The notes: generated by a model not told the origin, from the letters alone. DNA of 11,592 bases from Chloroflexota bacterium (GCA_026390045.1 JAPLGR010000201.1:1-11592), one strand, 5' to 3'. Positions 1-8,368 are shown, numbered from the stretch's first letter. Numbers and translations are program-made.

Positions 1-2074
1 CCTGGTACTCGGCCAGCACCACGACGGCGATGTCCGGCTTCTCCGGCTCGTTGCGGAAAGTGTAGCCGGCAAACCAGGCATGCGACTCCGTCCCCTCGCC
101 GCTGGTCGCCGAGCCGGTCTTGCCGGCCAGGTCAATGTTGAGTCCCAGGAAGCGGCGGTAGGCCGTGCCCTTGGGCTCGCGGACCACCTGGGTCATCGCC
201 TGCTGGATGAAGGCCAGGTTCTCGGCCGAGACCGGCAGTTTGCCCTGTTCGACGACGGCAAACTGGCGGCTGACCACGCCCTCGGCGGTCTGGATCGTCT
301 CGACCATCTGCGGCTGGTAGAGCGTGCCTCCGTTGCCGACGGCGGCGACGAAGCGCGCCACCTGCAGCGGCGTCACACCCAGCGACGCCTGCCCGATGGC
401 CAGCTGCACCGAGTCGCCGGCGTTCCACTCCCGGCCGAGGTTGGCCAGCGTCCACTCCGGATCCGGCACCAGCCCTGGCTTGTCGCCGATCTCAATGCCC
501 GCCGCCTGGCCGAGTCCGAATCCCTTGGCCATGTCGGACAGCGCAGTCGGGAAGCCGAGGTTGAACAGCTGGTACCCGATGTGCCAGAACCATGGGTTGC
601 ACGAGCGTTCGAGGCCCTGCATCAGCGTCAGCGTGCCGTGAGGCTTGAGCTCCTTTACGACCGTCCAGTCTTCCCCGACCCAGCCCGGCAGCTCCTCGAA
701 GTAGTTGGTGCAGGTGTACTCGCTGTCCGGCGTAAATGCCTTGGTCTCCAGTGCAGCGGACATGGTGATGATCTTGAACACCGACCCGAGCGGATAGGTG
801 CTCTCGGTGCCGCGATCGAGGAACGGATAGTCGTTGCGTTGGAAGAGTTCGGTCAGGCCGGCGCTGCTGTTGGGATTGCTGGCGTTGAACAGATTCGGAT
901 TGAAGGAAGGCGAGGAGGCGATGGCCAGCACGCGGCCGGTATCGCGCTCGAGGACGACGATCGCCCCGCGCAGGCCCTCGATCGCCTGCTGCGTCTCGAG
1001 CTGCAGGTTACGGTCCAGCGTCGTGGTCACTGCCTGCGGCACGCCGGGATCGCGTGATGCCAGCGGCGTAAGTACCTGCCCACTCGCGTCGCGCACGGAC
1101 AGCGTGCCCCCGGGCTGGCCGCGCAGCTCGTTCTCAAACACGTACTCCAGCCCGGTCTGCCCAACGAACTCGTCCCCGGCATAGCCGCTCTGCCGGTACT
1201 CCTCCACTTGCTCCTTGGTGATCTGGGCGACATACCCGACGGCCTGCGAGGAGTATTCCCCGAGCGGGTAGTAGCGGCCGGTGTACGTGTCCCAACCCGT
1301 CCCTCCGACCGAGCTCAGCGTGCCCTCGATCTGCTGGAAATCCTCCAGCGCCACCTCACCCAGCGGGATCAGGTAGTCGGTGCCGCGGAAGGATTCGTAC
1401 AGCGCCTGGATCCCGCTCGTGCTGCGATCGAACAATCGACCGAGGACGATCAGCATCGTCTTCTCGGCATTCTCATCCCCGATGCGGTTGGGGACAATGT
1501 ATACGCCGACGGTGTCTGCCTGTACCGCCAGCGCCAGGCCGTTGCGATCGTAGATGTTGGCCCGCGTCGGCGTGACCACGTCCAGGTACAGACTCGTGCC
1601 ATCCTTCAGCTCGGGCAGGATCGTCGTCGGCGCCCAGGCCACCTTCCACTCGCCCGCATCACCCGTCAGCGACAGATAGGTATCGCGCACGACGTCGCCG
1701 ACCACCGTGCTGGTGAGTGTGATGCGGTAGGAGACCTGCGCCTCGCGCGGGTTGACCAGCGCCGACGTGATCTGGTAGTCGAGGGACGCCAGCGCCGCGG
1801 CCTGCTTCACTTCCGCGTAGAAGGCGGTGAACTCTTCCTCGGTCAGGCTGTCCTGGCTGAGTGGGCTGAGCATGGCGTACATCGCTGCCAAGTCATCGCG
1901 TTTCCACGCATCCAGGAAGAGCCGGGCGGCGATCTCCGGATCAGGCGCGGCGACGTTGGTCATCACCGGCGTCGGGAGGGTCTGGCTCGGCTCCGGCGTG
2001 TCGGGGCCAGAGTGCAGATTGCACCCGGCCAGCGCCAGCCCAAGAAGGAGACACAACATCAGCCCGCGTTTCAT
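1..2074 (-). CDS. Class B penicillin-binding protein (D,D-transpeptidase), lipoprotein with MecA-like N-terminus; C-terminus cut by window edge
   Basis: Cross-links peptidoglycan stem peptides on the outer face of the membrane. The start at 2074 gives a short hydrophobic signal with lipobox LALAGC (Cys18), so the protein should be lipid-anchored rather than held by a classical PBP membrane helix. Residues about 45-150 look like an NTF2-like MecA_N domain. The PBP dimerisation-type motif RANIYDRNG lies at 171-179. All three transpeptidase motifs are present: SVFK at 431-434 (nucleophile Ser431), SCN at 491-493 and KTG at 652-654. At least 691 residues are encoded; the frame is still open at base 1, and a few tens of residues are probably missing. 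It is the second gene of a unit with maf: its ATG overlaps the maf stop (ATGA). The class B assignment is very secure. The MecA-like domain is inferred from architecture and length. Low beta-lactam affinity, known for MecA/PBP2a, cannot be read from sequence. Confidence 0.93.
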   Translation of the reverse strand, partial: MKRGLMLCLLLGLALAGCNLHSGPDTPEPSQTLPTPVMTNVAAPDPEIAARLFLDAWKRDDLAAMYAMLSPLSQDSLTEEEFTAFYAEVKQAAALASLDYQITSALVNPREAQVSYRITLTSTVVGDVVRDTYLSLTGDAGEWKVAWAPTTILPELKDGTSLYLDVVTPTRANIYDRNGLALAVQADTVGVYIVPNRIGDENAEKTMLIVLGRLFDRSTSGIQALYESFRGTDYLIPLGEVALEDFQQIEGTLSSVGGTGWDTYTGRYYPLGEYSSQAVGYVAQITKEQVEEYRQSGYAGDEFVGQTGLEYVFENELRGQPGGTLSVRDASGQVLTPLASRDPGVPQAVTTTLDRNLQLETQQAIEGLRGAIVVLERDTGRVLAIASSPSFNPNLFNASNPNSSAGLTELFQRNDYPFLDRGTESTYPLGSVFKIITMSAALETKAFTPDSEYTCTNYFEELPGWVGEDWTVVKELKPHGTLTLMQGLERSCNPWFWHIGYQLFNLGFPTALSDMAKGFGLGQAAGIEIGDKPGLVPDPEWTLANLGREWNAGDSVQLAIGQASLGVTPLQVARFVAAVGNGGTLYQPQMVETIQTAEGVVSRQFAVVEQGKLPVSAENLAFIQQAMTQVVREPKGTAYRRFLGLNIDLAGKTGSATSGEGTESHAWFAGYTFRNEPEKPDIAVVVLAEYQ

Positions 2075-2751
2075 GCGTCCGCCCCCAGGATCTGCGGGTG
2101 CAGGCTACAGACGTAGTGTGTGTGCGCCTGGCACGCGGCGGGGATGTCGGCCGAGGCCGCGATCCCTCGCCGGCGCATCAGACGCACCAGGTGACATAGG
2201 GGCAATCCCATGACGTTGGCAAAACAGCCGCTCATCCGATCCATGTCCACGGGGTCGAATCCCCGATCCTGAATGCCATAGGCGCCCGCTTTGTCCAGCG
2301 CCGCGCCGGAGCGCACATAGGCATCCGCTTCGTTGGCCGTGTAGTTGCGCATCGGGACGCTCGTCCGGCAGGCGTCGTGCGCCTCCCATGAATCGCCCGC
2401 CACCAGGAGCGACAGCCCGGTGATGACCTCGTGCTCGCGCCCGCGCAGCACTTCCAGCATCGCACGGGCCTCGCCTACATCGGCCGGCTTGCCAAGAATA
2501 GCACTGTCGAGCGCGACCACAGTGTCGGCCGCGAGGACAAGTGATCCGGCCGGCGATCGCTCCGCGACACTCTGCGCTTTGGCCTGCGACAGCCGGCGTG
2601 CCATCCCGTCCGCGTTCTCGCCCGGGAGGGGCTGTTCATCGGCCTGCGCCGGCCTTACGTCCGCCGTCCAGCCGGTCAGGGCCAACAACTCGCGCCTGCG
2701 CGGTGAGGCCGAGGCGAGCACAAAGGAGAAATCCGGCTCCGGATCCGACAT
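2071..2751 (-). CDS. maf: Maf family nucleoside triphosphate pyrophosphatase
   Basis: Cytoplasmic Maf/HAM1-fold enzyme. The family hydrolyses non-canonical or excess nucleotides (dTTP/UTP or m7GTP type) to monophosphates and is historically linked to septum inhibition. The 226-residue product shows the N-terminal signature SASPRRREL (14-22), the catalytic segment AADTVVALD (74-82), LGKP (86-89), GREHEVITG (104-112) and DKAGAYGIQ (153-161), followed by GLPL (182-185). Which nucleotide it prefers cannot be fixed. The start at 2751 is chosen because the family signature begins 13 residues later and an extended -10 box ends 8 nt upstream, implying a leaderless or nearly leaderless mRNA; the frame is open further upstream to 2919, but that extension crosses the promoter. 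The C-terminus (about 204-226) carries a tail with Cys207, His210, His212, Cys215 and His218 beyond the usual core. The stop overlaps the PBP start by 4 nt. Confidence 0.93.
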   Translation of the reverse strand: MSDPEPDFSFVLASASPRRRELLALTGWTADVRPAQADEQPLPGENADGMARRLSQAKAQSVAERSPAGSLVLAADTVVALDSAILGKPADVGEARAMLEVLRGREHEVITGLSLLVAGDSWEAHDACRTSVPMRNYTANEADAYVRSGAALDKAGAYGIQDRGFDPVDMDRMSGCFANVMGLPLCHLVRLMRRRGIAASADIPAACQAHTHYVCSLHPQILGADA

Positions 2752-2759
2752 GCGCGGCG

Positions 2760-2768
2760 ATTCTAACA
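2760..2768 (-). promoter_or_regulatory. Extended -10 promoter element for maf-PBP
   Basis: Read on the minus strand, this is TGT followed by TAGAAT, an extended -10 hexamer of sigma-70 type. The hexamer ends 8 nt before the maf ATG at 2751, so transcription would begin at or within a base or two of the start codon. No good -35 box is seen at the usual spacing (GCGGTC at 2783-2788 is a poor match), which fits an extended -10 promoter. Confidence 0.6.
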
Positions 2769-2798
2769 CAGCGGTCGCACGGGACCGCGTGAGCGCGG

Positions 2799-2807
2799 TG
2801 TTAGAAT
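2799..2807 (+). promoter_or_regulatory. Extended -10 promoter element for the EamA transporter
   Basis: TGT followed by TAGAAT at 2802-2807 on the plus strand, the mirror image of the maf promoter. The expected transcription start near 2814 leaves a leader of about 80 nt before the ATG at 2894. No convincing -35 box is present (ACGGGA at the 17-bp position). Confidence 0.5.
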
Positions 2808-2893
2808 GGCCGGCATTCACAAGAACCCCTCGACGCGCGGTGTCGGGCCGTGTCAGGCCGCCTGCGAATCGCGGCGAACGCAACAAGACCTGC

Positions 2894-3802
2894 ATGAACA
2901 ACGTACCTGCCAACCACACCCGCCCGTCCGCCCTGCCCTATCTCGCCATCGCGTTCGGAGTATTCGCGCTCGGATGCTCGGCGCTATTTGTGCGCTGGGC
3001 GAACGCTCCAGGACCCGTGACGGGCCTCTATCGCATGGCGATTGCCTCTCTCGTGCTGCTCCCCCTCTCGTTTCGACAAGACGTGCGTCATCCCTGGCCG
3101 AGAAAGGGCGTCGTCTTCGCCATCCTCGGCGGCGCCTCCCTGGCCCTCGACATAGCTCTATGGACCACCTCGATCTTCATGACCAAAGTGGCCAACGCCA
3201 CGTTGTTCGCCAATACGGCTCCGCTGTGGGTGGCGCTGGCCGGAATGGCCTTCTTCGGTGAGCGACTGCCAGCACTTTTCTGGGGCGGATTGGCGATCAC
3301 GCTGACTGGCGGAGCCATCGTCGCCGGATCGGATTTCCTCGTGCACCCAACGCTTGGCTGGGGCGACATGCTCAGCTTACTGGCCGGCTTGTTCTACGCC
3401 GGCTACTACCTGTGCACACAGGCCGGGCGGCGTCACCTCGACTCCGCGCGCTATGTCTGGCTGGCCGGCGCCGTTTCGGCCGTGTGTCTGCTGGTCATCT
3501 GCCTGGCCGCGGGCTTCCCTCTCACCGGCTATCCGCCTCAGACCTATCTGGCCTTTGCCGCCGCCGCGCTGATCACGCAGGCCGCCGGATACCTGGCCGT
3601 CGGCTATGCCCTCGGGCACCTGCCCGCCTCGATCGTTTCACCCAGCATGACCGGCCAACCTGTGGTCAGCGCCCTGCTGGCCATTCCTCTTCTCGGGGAG
3701 ACCCTGACGCCCATCCAATGGCTCGGCGGCGCAGTGGTCATCACCGGAATCTACCTGGTCAACCGTTCCCATCACGACCGCTCCGTCGATACGGCCGCCT
3801 GA
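2894..3802 (+). CDS. EamA/DMT-superfamily transporter
   Basis: Inner-membrane protein of 302 residues, the usual length for ten-helix drug/metabolite transporters that move amino acids, nucleobases or other small metabolites. It contains two EamA repeats. The first (about 17-145) ends with FGERLP at 121-126 before its last helix; the second (about 155-291) carries the equivalent LGETLTP at 268-274. Hydrophobic stretches alternate throughout with short charged loops. The ATG at 2894 begins a typical short hydrophilic N-terminus before helix 1; the frame is open far upstream, but that stretch overlaps maf antisense and has no hydrophobic or family character. No clear Shine-Dalgarno sequence precedes the start. 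It is transcribed divergently from maf-PBP, from a promoter that overlaps theirs, and stands alone before rarA. The substrate cannot be predicted. Confidence 0.9.
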   Translation: MNNVPANHTRPSALPYLAIAFGVFALGCSALFVRWANAPGPVTGLYRMAIASLVLLPLSFRQDVRHPWPRKGVVFAILGGASLALDIALWTTSIFMTKVANATLFANTAPLWVALAGMAFFGERLPALFWGGLAITLTGGAIVAGSDFLVHPTLGWGDMLSLLAGLFYAGYYLCTQAGRRHLDSARYVWLAGAVSAVCLLVICLAAGFPLTGYPPQTYLAFAAAALITQAAGYLAVGYALGHLPASIVSPSMTGQPVVSALLAIPLLGETLTPIQWLGGAVVITGIYLVNRSHHDRSVDTAA

Positions 3803-3807
3803 TCTGC

Positions 3808-3830
3808 ACGCGCCCATCATCTGAGCGCGT
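3808..3830 (+). terminator. Weak terminator-like hairpin after the transporter gene
   Basis: ACGCGC at 3808-3813 pairs with GCGCGT at 3825-3830 across an 11-nt loop, starting 6 nt after the transporter stop codon. There is no T-run after it (CCCCACTTGT follows), so it is at best a weak or U-less terminator. Confidence 0.3.
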
Positions 3831-3896
3831 CCCCACTTGTGCTGGTCACATATCCTGTGGCTGAGGAGCGACGCGCGGCGTTCGCCTCGAGCGCGA

Positions 3897-3905
3897 TGGT
3901 ACAAT
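3897..3905 (+). promoter_or_regulatory. Extended -10 promoter for rarA, implying a leaderless transcript
   Basis: TGG followed by TACAAT at 3900-3905 matches the extended -10 pattern seen at the maf/transporter promoters. Only 7 nt separate the hexamer from the ATG at 3913, so the expected transcription start is the first base of the start codon or within a base or two of it. No recognisable -35 box is present. The alternative ATG at 3904 lies inside this hexamer and is therefore unlikely to be used. Confidence 0.6.
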
Positions 3906-3912
3906 GCCCGCG

Positions 3913-5342
<1,430 letters not shown>

Positions 5343-5346
<4 letters not shown>

Positions 5347-5957
5347 CCACGCTGCACCTGATCCGTCACGGCGAGAACGACTTCATGCGCCAGCATAGGC
5401 TGGCCGGATGGCTCCCGGGGATCCATCTGAATGATCGCGGGCGGGCACAGGCCGAGGCACTTGTGCCGCTGTTCAAGGAAGTGAAGCTGCAGGCGATCTA
5501 CAGCAGCCCGCTGGAGCGGACCACCGAGACGGCCGCGCCGCTGGCACGAGCCCACGGCATGGCCGTTCAGCGCCGAACCGGACTGGGCGAGACCCGCTAC
5601 GGCCGCTGGGAAGGGCAGTCGATCAGCCGGCTTCGGCGGCTCAAGATGTGGTCGCAGCTGCAGACCACGCCCTCGCTGGTGACCATTCCCGAAGGCGAGT
5701 CATTTCGCGATCTGCAGGCGCGCATCCTCGGCGAGCTCGAGCGGATCCTGGAGACGCATTCAGGCGCCGTCGCTTGCTTCTCCCATGCCGATCCCATCAA
5801 GCTTGCCCTGGCCCACTACCTGGGACAGCCCCTCGATCTGTTCCAGCGGCTGACGATCGAGCCGGCGTCGATTAGTACGCTGTTGATCCAGGACGGGCGC
5901 GTGCGCGTGCAGTCAATCAACGACACGCGTGCCACGCGGTCGCCAACGATCGGATGA
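5343..5957 (+). CDS. Histidine phosphatase family protein, MSMEG_4193-like (putative phosphomutase)
   Basis: Cytoplasmic 204-residue enzyme of the phosphoglycerate-mutase/acid-phosphatase fold, transferring phosphate through a phosphohistidine. The catalytic signature LIRHGEND is at 6-13 with nucleophile His9; SSPLERTTET (54-63) supplies a conserved Arg; LGETRYGRWEG (81-91) supplies the acid residue region; and the second histidine is His148 in CFSHAD. It starts with GTG at 5343, overlapping the rarA stop by 4 nt, with a GGGAG ribosome-binding site at 5333-5337. Because DUF3090 and SCO1664-type genes follow directly, I place it in the MSMEG_4193 subfamily (TIGR03848, from memory), which occurs with those partners in Actinobacteria. 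The substrate is unknown; the subfamily name phosphomutase is not a proven activity. Superfamily certain, subfamily likely. Confidence 0.92.
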
Positions 5958-5990
5958 TGGACTTTGCCGGATTCGCCGCCCCGGGCGGAC

Positions 5991-5994
5991 GGAG
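5991..5994 (+). promoter_or_regulatory. Ribosome-binding site that fixes the DUF3090 start
   Basis: GGAG lies 6 nt before the ATG at 6001. It supports this start over an in-frame ATG at 5929, which would lie inside the phosphatase gene and add 24 residues unlike the family. Confidence 0.6.
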
Positions 5995-6000
5995 CATGTG

Positions 6001-6528
6001 ATGGCGGGCAGGGAGCACGAGCTCAATCCGGTGTCGCACATCACGACCGGCGCGATCGGCCCGGCCGGCAAGCGCGTCTTCTACCTGCAGGCGAGAAGCG
6101 ATGCCGAGTTCGTGACGCTCATCGTAGAGAAGGCGCAGGTGCAGTCCCTGGCCATCGGCCTCGAACAGTACCTGCAGGAACTGCAGCAGCGCTATCCATC
6201 CCTGGAAGAAGCCAGCCCCGAGTTCGACGAAGCGGCGATGGCGCTCGAGGTGCCCCTCGATCCGGCCTTCCGCGTCGGGCAGCTCGGCCTCGGATACGAC
6301 GAGGCATCGGACCACCTGGTCCTCGTGGCAAGTGAGCTTCAAGTGGAGGGGGCGGACCCAGAAGAGGCCGCCGTGGTGCGGTTCTGGTGCACGCGGTCGC
6401 AACTGCGGGCGATGTGCCGCTGGGGAATCGAGGTCGCCGGGCGCGGGCGTCCGATCTGCGGCAACTGCGGCGAACCGATCGACCCCGAAGGTCATTTCTG
6501 CCCGAAGCGGAATGGGCACAAGCACTAG
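6001..6528 (+). CDS. DUF3090 family protein with C-terminal putative zinc-binding motif
   Basis: Conserved protein of unknown function, 175 residues and close to the usual family length. I recognise DUF3090 (TIGR03847-type) from the N-terminal pattern HITTGAIGPAGKRVFYLQA (13-31), the glutamate/leucine-rich middle (about 43-70) and the conserved position between an MSMEG_4193-like phosphatase and an SCO1664-type gene. Near the C-terminus CGNCGEPIDPEGHFCPKRNGH (positions 153-173, key residues Cys153, Cys156, Cys167, His173) looks like a small zinc ribbon. No membrane segment or signal peptide is visible, so it should be cytoplasmic. It begins 43 nt after the phosphatase stop with a GGAG site, and its stop is 25 nt before the next start, consistent with one transcript. 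Its role could be structural or regulatory for its two partners; the sequence alone does not say. Confidence 0.88.
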   Translation: MAGREHELNPVSHITTGAIGPAGKRVFYLQARSDAEFVTLIVEKAQVQSLAIGLEQYLQELQQRYPSLEEASPEFDEAAMALEVPLDPAFRVGQLGLGYDEASDHLVLVASELQVEGADPEEAAVVRFWCTRSQLRAMCRWGIEVAGRGRPICGNCGEPIDPEGHFCPKRNGHKH

Positions 6529-6553
6529 CTGTTCGCTGACAACTGATCGACTC

Positions 6554-7273
6554 ATGTCCTCCCCGGATCCCATCTTGCCGCTGCTCTCCACCGGCACGCT
6601 CGAACTCAAGGGCCGGTTCGTGTGGGGCTCGAACTACACCTTCCTGATGCAGGTCTCGCTCGGCAGCCAAGTGATCCCGGCTGTTTACAAACCGGCACGC
6701 GGCGAGCGGCCGTTGTGGGATTTCCCGGAAGGAACGCTCGCGCAGCGCGAGGTGGCGGCGTATGTCGTCAGCCGCGCCCTCGGATGGGATCTCGTCCCAC
6801 CGACCGTCCTCCGGCCCGACGGCCCTGCTGGCCCGGGTTCGCTCCAGCTGTTCGTGGATGCCGATCCTGAGCGACATTACTTCACCTTCAGCGGCGAGGA
6901 GAAACAGCGGCTGCGGCCGGCGGCAGCGTTCGACCTGCTGGTCAACAACGTCGATCGCAAGGCCGGCCATGTCTTGCTTGGCGAACAGGGCCACCTGTGG
7001 CTGGTCGATCATGGTGTGTGCTTTCACGCCGAAGACAAGCTGCGGACGGTGATCTGGGATTTCATAGGCGAAACCATTCCAGGGGATCTGCTCGACGATA
7101 TCCGCTCCTTCCGCCGGGCGCTGACTCATGACGCTGCACTGCAGGATGAGCTTGGGGGACTGCTCTCGCCCGAGGAGATCACCGCCCTGCGGGCGCGAGC
7201 CAATCGGATGATCCGTTCCAAGCGATTCCCTCCGCCCGGCACCAGCCGGCCATACCCGTGGCCGTTGGTCTAG
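6554..7273 (+). CDS. SCO1664-type protein, distant PI3/4-kinase-like fold
   Basis: Protein of 239 residues resembling the SCO1664 family (TIGR03843-type), known mainly from Actinobacteria and Chloroflexi and described as distantly similar to phosphatidylinositol 3- and 4-kinases. The N-terminus LLSTGTLELKGRFVWGSNYTF (from residue 10, with the family-like G-R-S-N-F spacing) matches the family opening. VYKPARGERPLWDFPEG (44-60) holds a likely ATP-binding Lys46. FDLLVNNVDRKAGHVLL (126-142) resembles a kinase catalytic loop with Asp134, and LWLVDHGVCF (148-157) resembles a DFG-type metal-binding segment with Asp152. The active-site reading is my inference from motif order; the natural substrate (lipid, small molecule or protein) is unknown. 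The start at 6554 lacks a good Shine-Dalgarno sequence. An in-frame ATG at 6512 overlaps DUF3090 and precedes residues unlike the family. Third member of the phosphatase/DUF3090/kinase-like trio. Confidence 0.87.
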   Translation: MSSPDPILPLLSTGTLELKGRFVWGSNYTFLMQVSLGSQVIPAVYKPARGERPLWDFPEGTLAQREVAAYVVSRALGWDLVPPTVLRPDGPAGPGSLQLFVDADPERHYFTFSGEEKQRLRPAAAFDLLVNNVDRKAGHVLLGEQGHLWLVDHGVCFHAEDKLRTVIWDFIGETIPGDLLDDIRSFRRALTHDAALQDELGGLLSPEEITALRARANRMIRSKRFPPPGTSRPYPWPLV

Positions 7274-7303
7274 TGCTAGTTTCAGCGACACGGAGAGTGG
7301 TGC

Positions 7304-8335
7304 ATGCCTGACGAACTCCGCCTTGCCTTCCTGGGCTTCGGGAACGTCGGCCGGGCGCTGGCGCGCCTGCTCGAATCCAAGCGCACCTCCCTGGAAGCCA
7401 ACTACGGCATGTGCCTTCGAGTCATCGGTGTCGCCACCGGACGGCACGGGTCCATCATCCGCCCCGAAGGCGTCAACATGCTGCAGGCGATCGAAACGGT
7501 CGAAGAAGGTCAACCGCTTTCCAGCCTGGGCACATCCGGCCCCGCGGACTCGCTCGCCTTCCTGCAGGCAGTGGAAGCCGACGCCCTGCTCGAGTCGATC
7601 CCGGTCAACTACCAGACTGGCCAGCCTGCGCTCGGCTGCATTGAGGCTGCTCTGAAGCGAGGGATGCACGTCATCAGCGCCAACAAGGGTCCGGTCGTGC
7701 ACGGCTACCAGCGGCTGACCGAACTCGCACGCCAGTACGGCGTCCGATACTTGTTCGAGTCAGCGGTCATGGATGGCGCCCCGATCTTCTCGCTCTGGCG
7801 CGAGGCGCTTCCGGCGGGTGAGCTGAAGTCGTTCCGCGGCATCCTGAACTCAACCACCAACCTGATCCTGACGCAGATGGAACAGGGCCGGTCGTACGAG
7901 CAGGCGCTGGCGCACGCGCAAGCGATCGGCGTCGCCGAGACCGATCCGTCGGGTGACATCCTAGGGTGGGACGCGGCAGTCAAGGTGGCGGCGCTGGTCA
8001 CGGTGCTCATGAACATGCCGCTCACCCCGGACCGCGTGGCGCGACGCGGGATCGACGGCTTGTCGCTCGACCACATCCAGGCCGCGGCTCACGAGGGCAA
8101 GCGCTGGAAACTGATCTGCAGCGCCGAGCGGACGGCCGGTCACATCGAGGCGCGCGTGCAGCCGGAGCTCATTGACGCGGCCGATCCGCTCTACACCGTC
8201 ATGGGAACCTCATCGGCCATCACCTTCGTCACCGATGTGCTGCCGTGGCTGACCATCACAGAAGGTGACCCCGGCCCAATGACAACAGCGTATGGTATGC
8301 TGGCTGACCTCGTTCGCGCCGCGGGCGCCCTGTAG
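7304..8335 (+). CDS. hom: Homoserine dehydrogenase, short form without ACT domain
   Basis: NAD(P)-dependent oxidoreductase (EC 1.1.1.3 type) reducing aspartate semialdehyde to homoserine on the route to threonine and methionine; cytoplasmic. The 343 residues start with a Rossmann motif GFGNVGRALARLL (11-23). SANKGPVV (125-132) gives Lys128, and GVAETDPSGDILGWDAAVK (209-227) carries the Glu212/Asp223/Lys227 set that matches the known catalytic and substrate residues of the family. The protein ends without the C-terminal ACT domain that makes many bacterial forms (about 430 residues) threonine-sensitive. A GGAGAG ribosome-binding site lies at 7292-7297, 6 nt before the ATG. It follows the kinase-like gene after a 30-nt gap and is probably co-transcribed. 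A related 2-oxo- or semialdehyde reductase is possible, but the E-D-K set favours homoserine. Confidence 0.9.
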   Translation: MPDELRLAFLGFGNVGRALARLLESKRTSLEANYGMCLRVIGVATGRHGSIIRPEGVNMLQAIETVEEGQPLSSLGTSGPADSLAFLQAVEADALLESIPVNYQTGQPALGCIEAALKRGMHVISANKGPVVHGYQRLTELARQYGVRYLFESAVMDGAPIFSLWREALPAGELKSFRGILNSTTNLILTQMEQGRSYEQALAHAQAIGVAETDPSGDILGWDAAVKVAALVTVLMNMPLTPDRVARRGIDGLSLDHIQAAAHEGKRWKLICSAERTAGHIEARVQPELIDAADPLYTVMGTSSAITFVTDVLPWLTITEGDPGPMTTAYGMLADLVRAAGAL

Positions 8336-8337
8336 AT

Positions 8338-8368
8338 CCACCGGCGGCACGTCGGCGTCACTCGGTGG
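8338..8368 (+). other. Imperfect stem-loop between hom and the GNAT gene
   Basis: CCACCG at 8338-8343 pairs perfectly with CGGTGG at 8363-8368 over a 19-nt GC-rich loop, just after the hom stop codon. No T-run follows. It might attenuate or protect the transcript between the two genes, or be chance in GC-rich DNA. Confidence 0.25.

Larger units (their letters stand above)
2760..2807. repeat. Perfect 10-bp inverted repeat in the divergent intergenic region
   Basis: ATTCTAACAC at 2760-2769 is exactly complementary to GTGTTAGAAT at 2798-2807, with 28 bp between the arms. Each arm contains the extended -10 box of one of the two divergent transcripts. A second, shorter inverted repeat, GCGGTC (2771-2776) and GACCGC (2783-2788), lies inside but has a different centre. 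The arrangement could be an operator, or two identical promoters placed head to head. Confidence 0.75.

Noticed and set aside
80..2116. Long plus-strand open frames at 80-1057 and 1208-2116
   Set aside because: They lie antisense to the PBP gene, whose frame carries signal peptide and all three transpeptidase motifs. The plus-strand translations are Arg/Ala/Gly-rich without family motifs, as expected for shadows in GC-rich DNA.
2345..2893. N-terminal extension of the transporter by 183 residues
   Set aside because: It overlaps maf in antisense and the divergent promoters, lacks hydrophobic segments, and the EamA fold begins normally after the ATG at 2894.
2752..2919. N-terminal extension of Maf by 56 residues
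   Set aside because: It would cover both promoter boxes and the inverted repeat, and the Maf signature starts right after the ATG at 2751.
6119..7702. A 527-residue minus-strand open frame
   Set aside because: It runs antisense to DUF3090, the kinase-like gene and hom, crosses their gaps, and has no recognisable domain; the plus-strand genes all have family motifs.
8293..8301. Promoter-like TGG-TATGCT inside the end of hom
   Set aside because: Not listed as a feature because it lies in coding sequence, has no -35 box and would give a leader of over 100 nt; mentioned only as a possible internal start in the operon finding.
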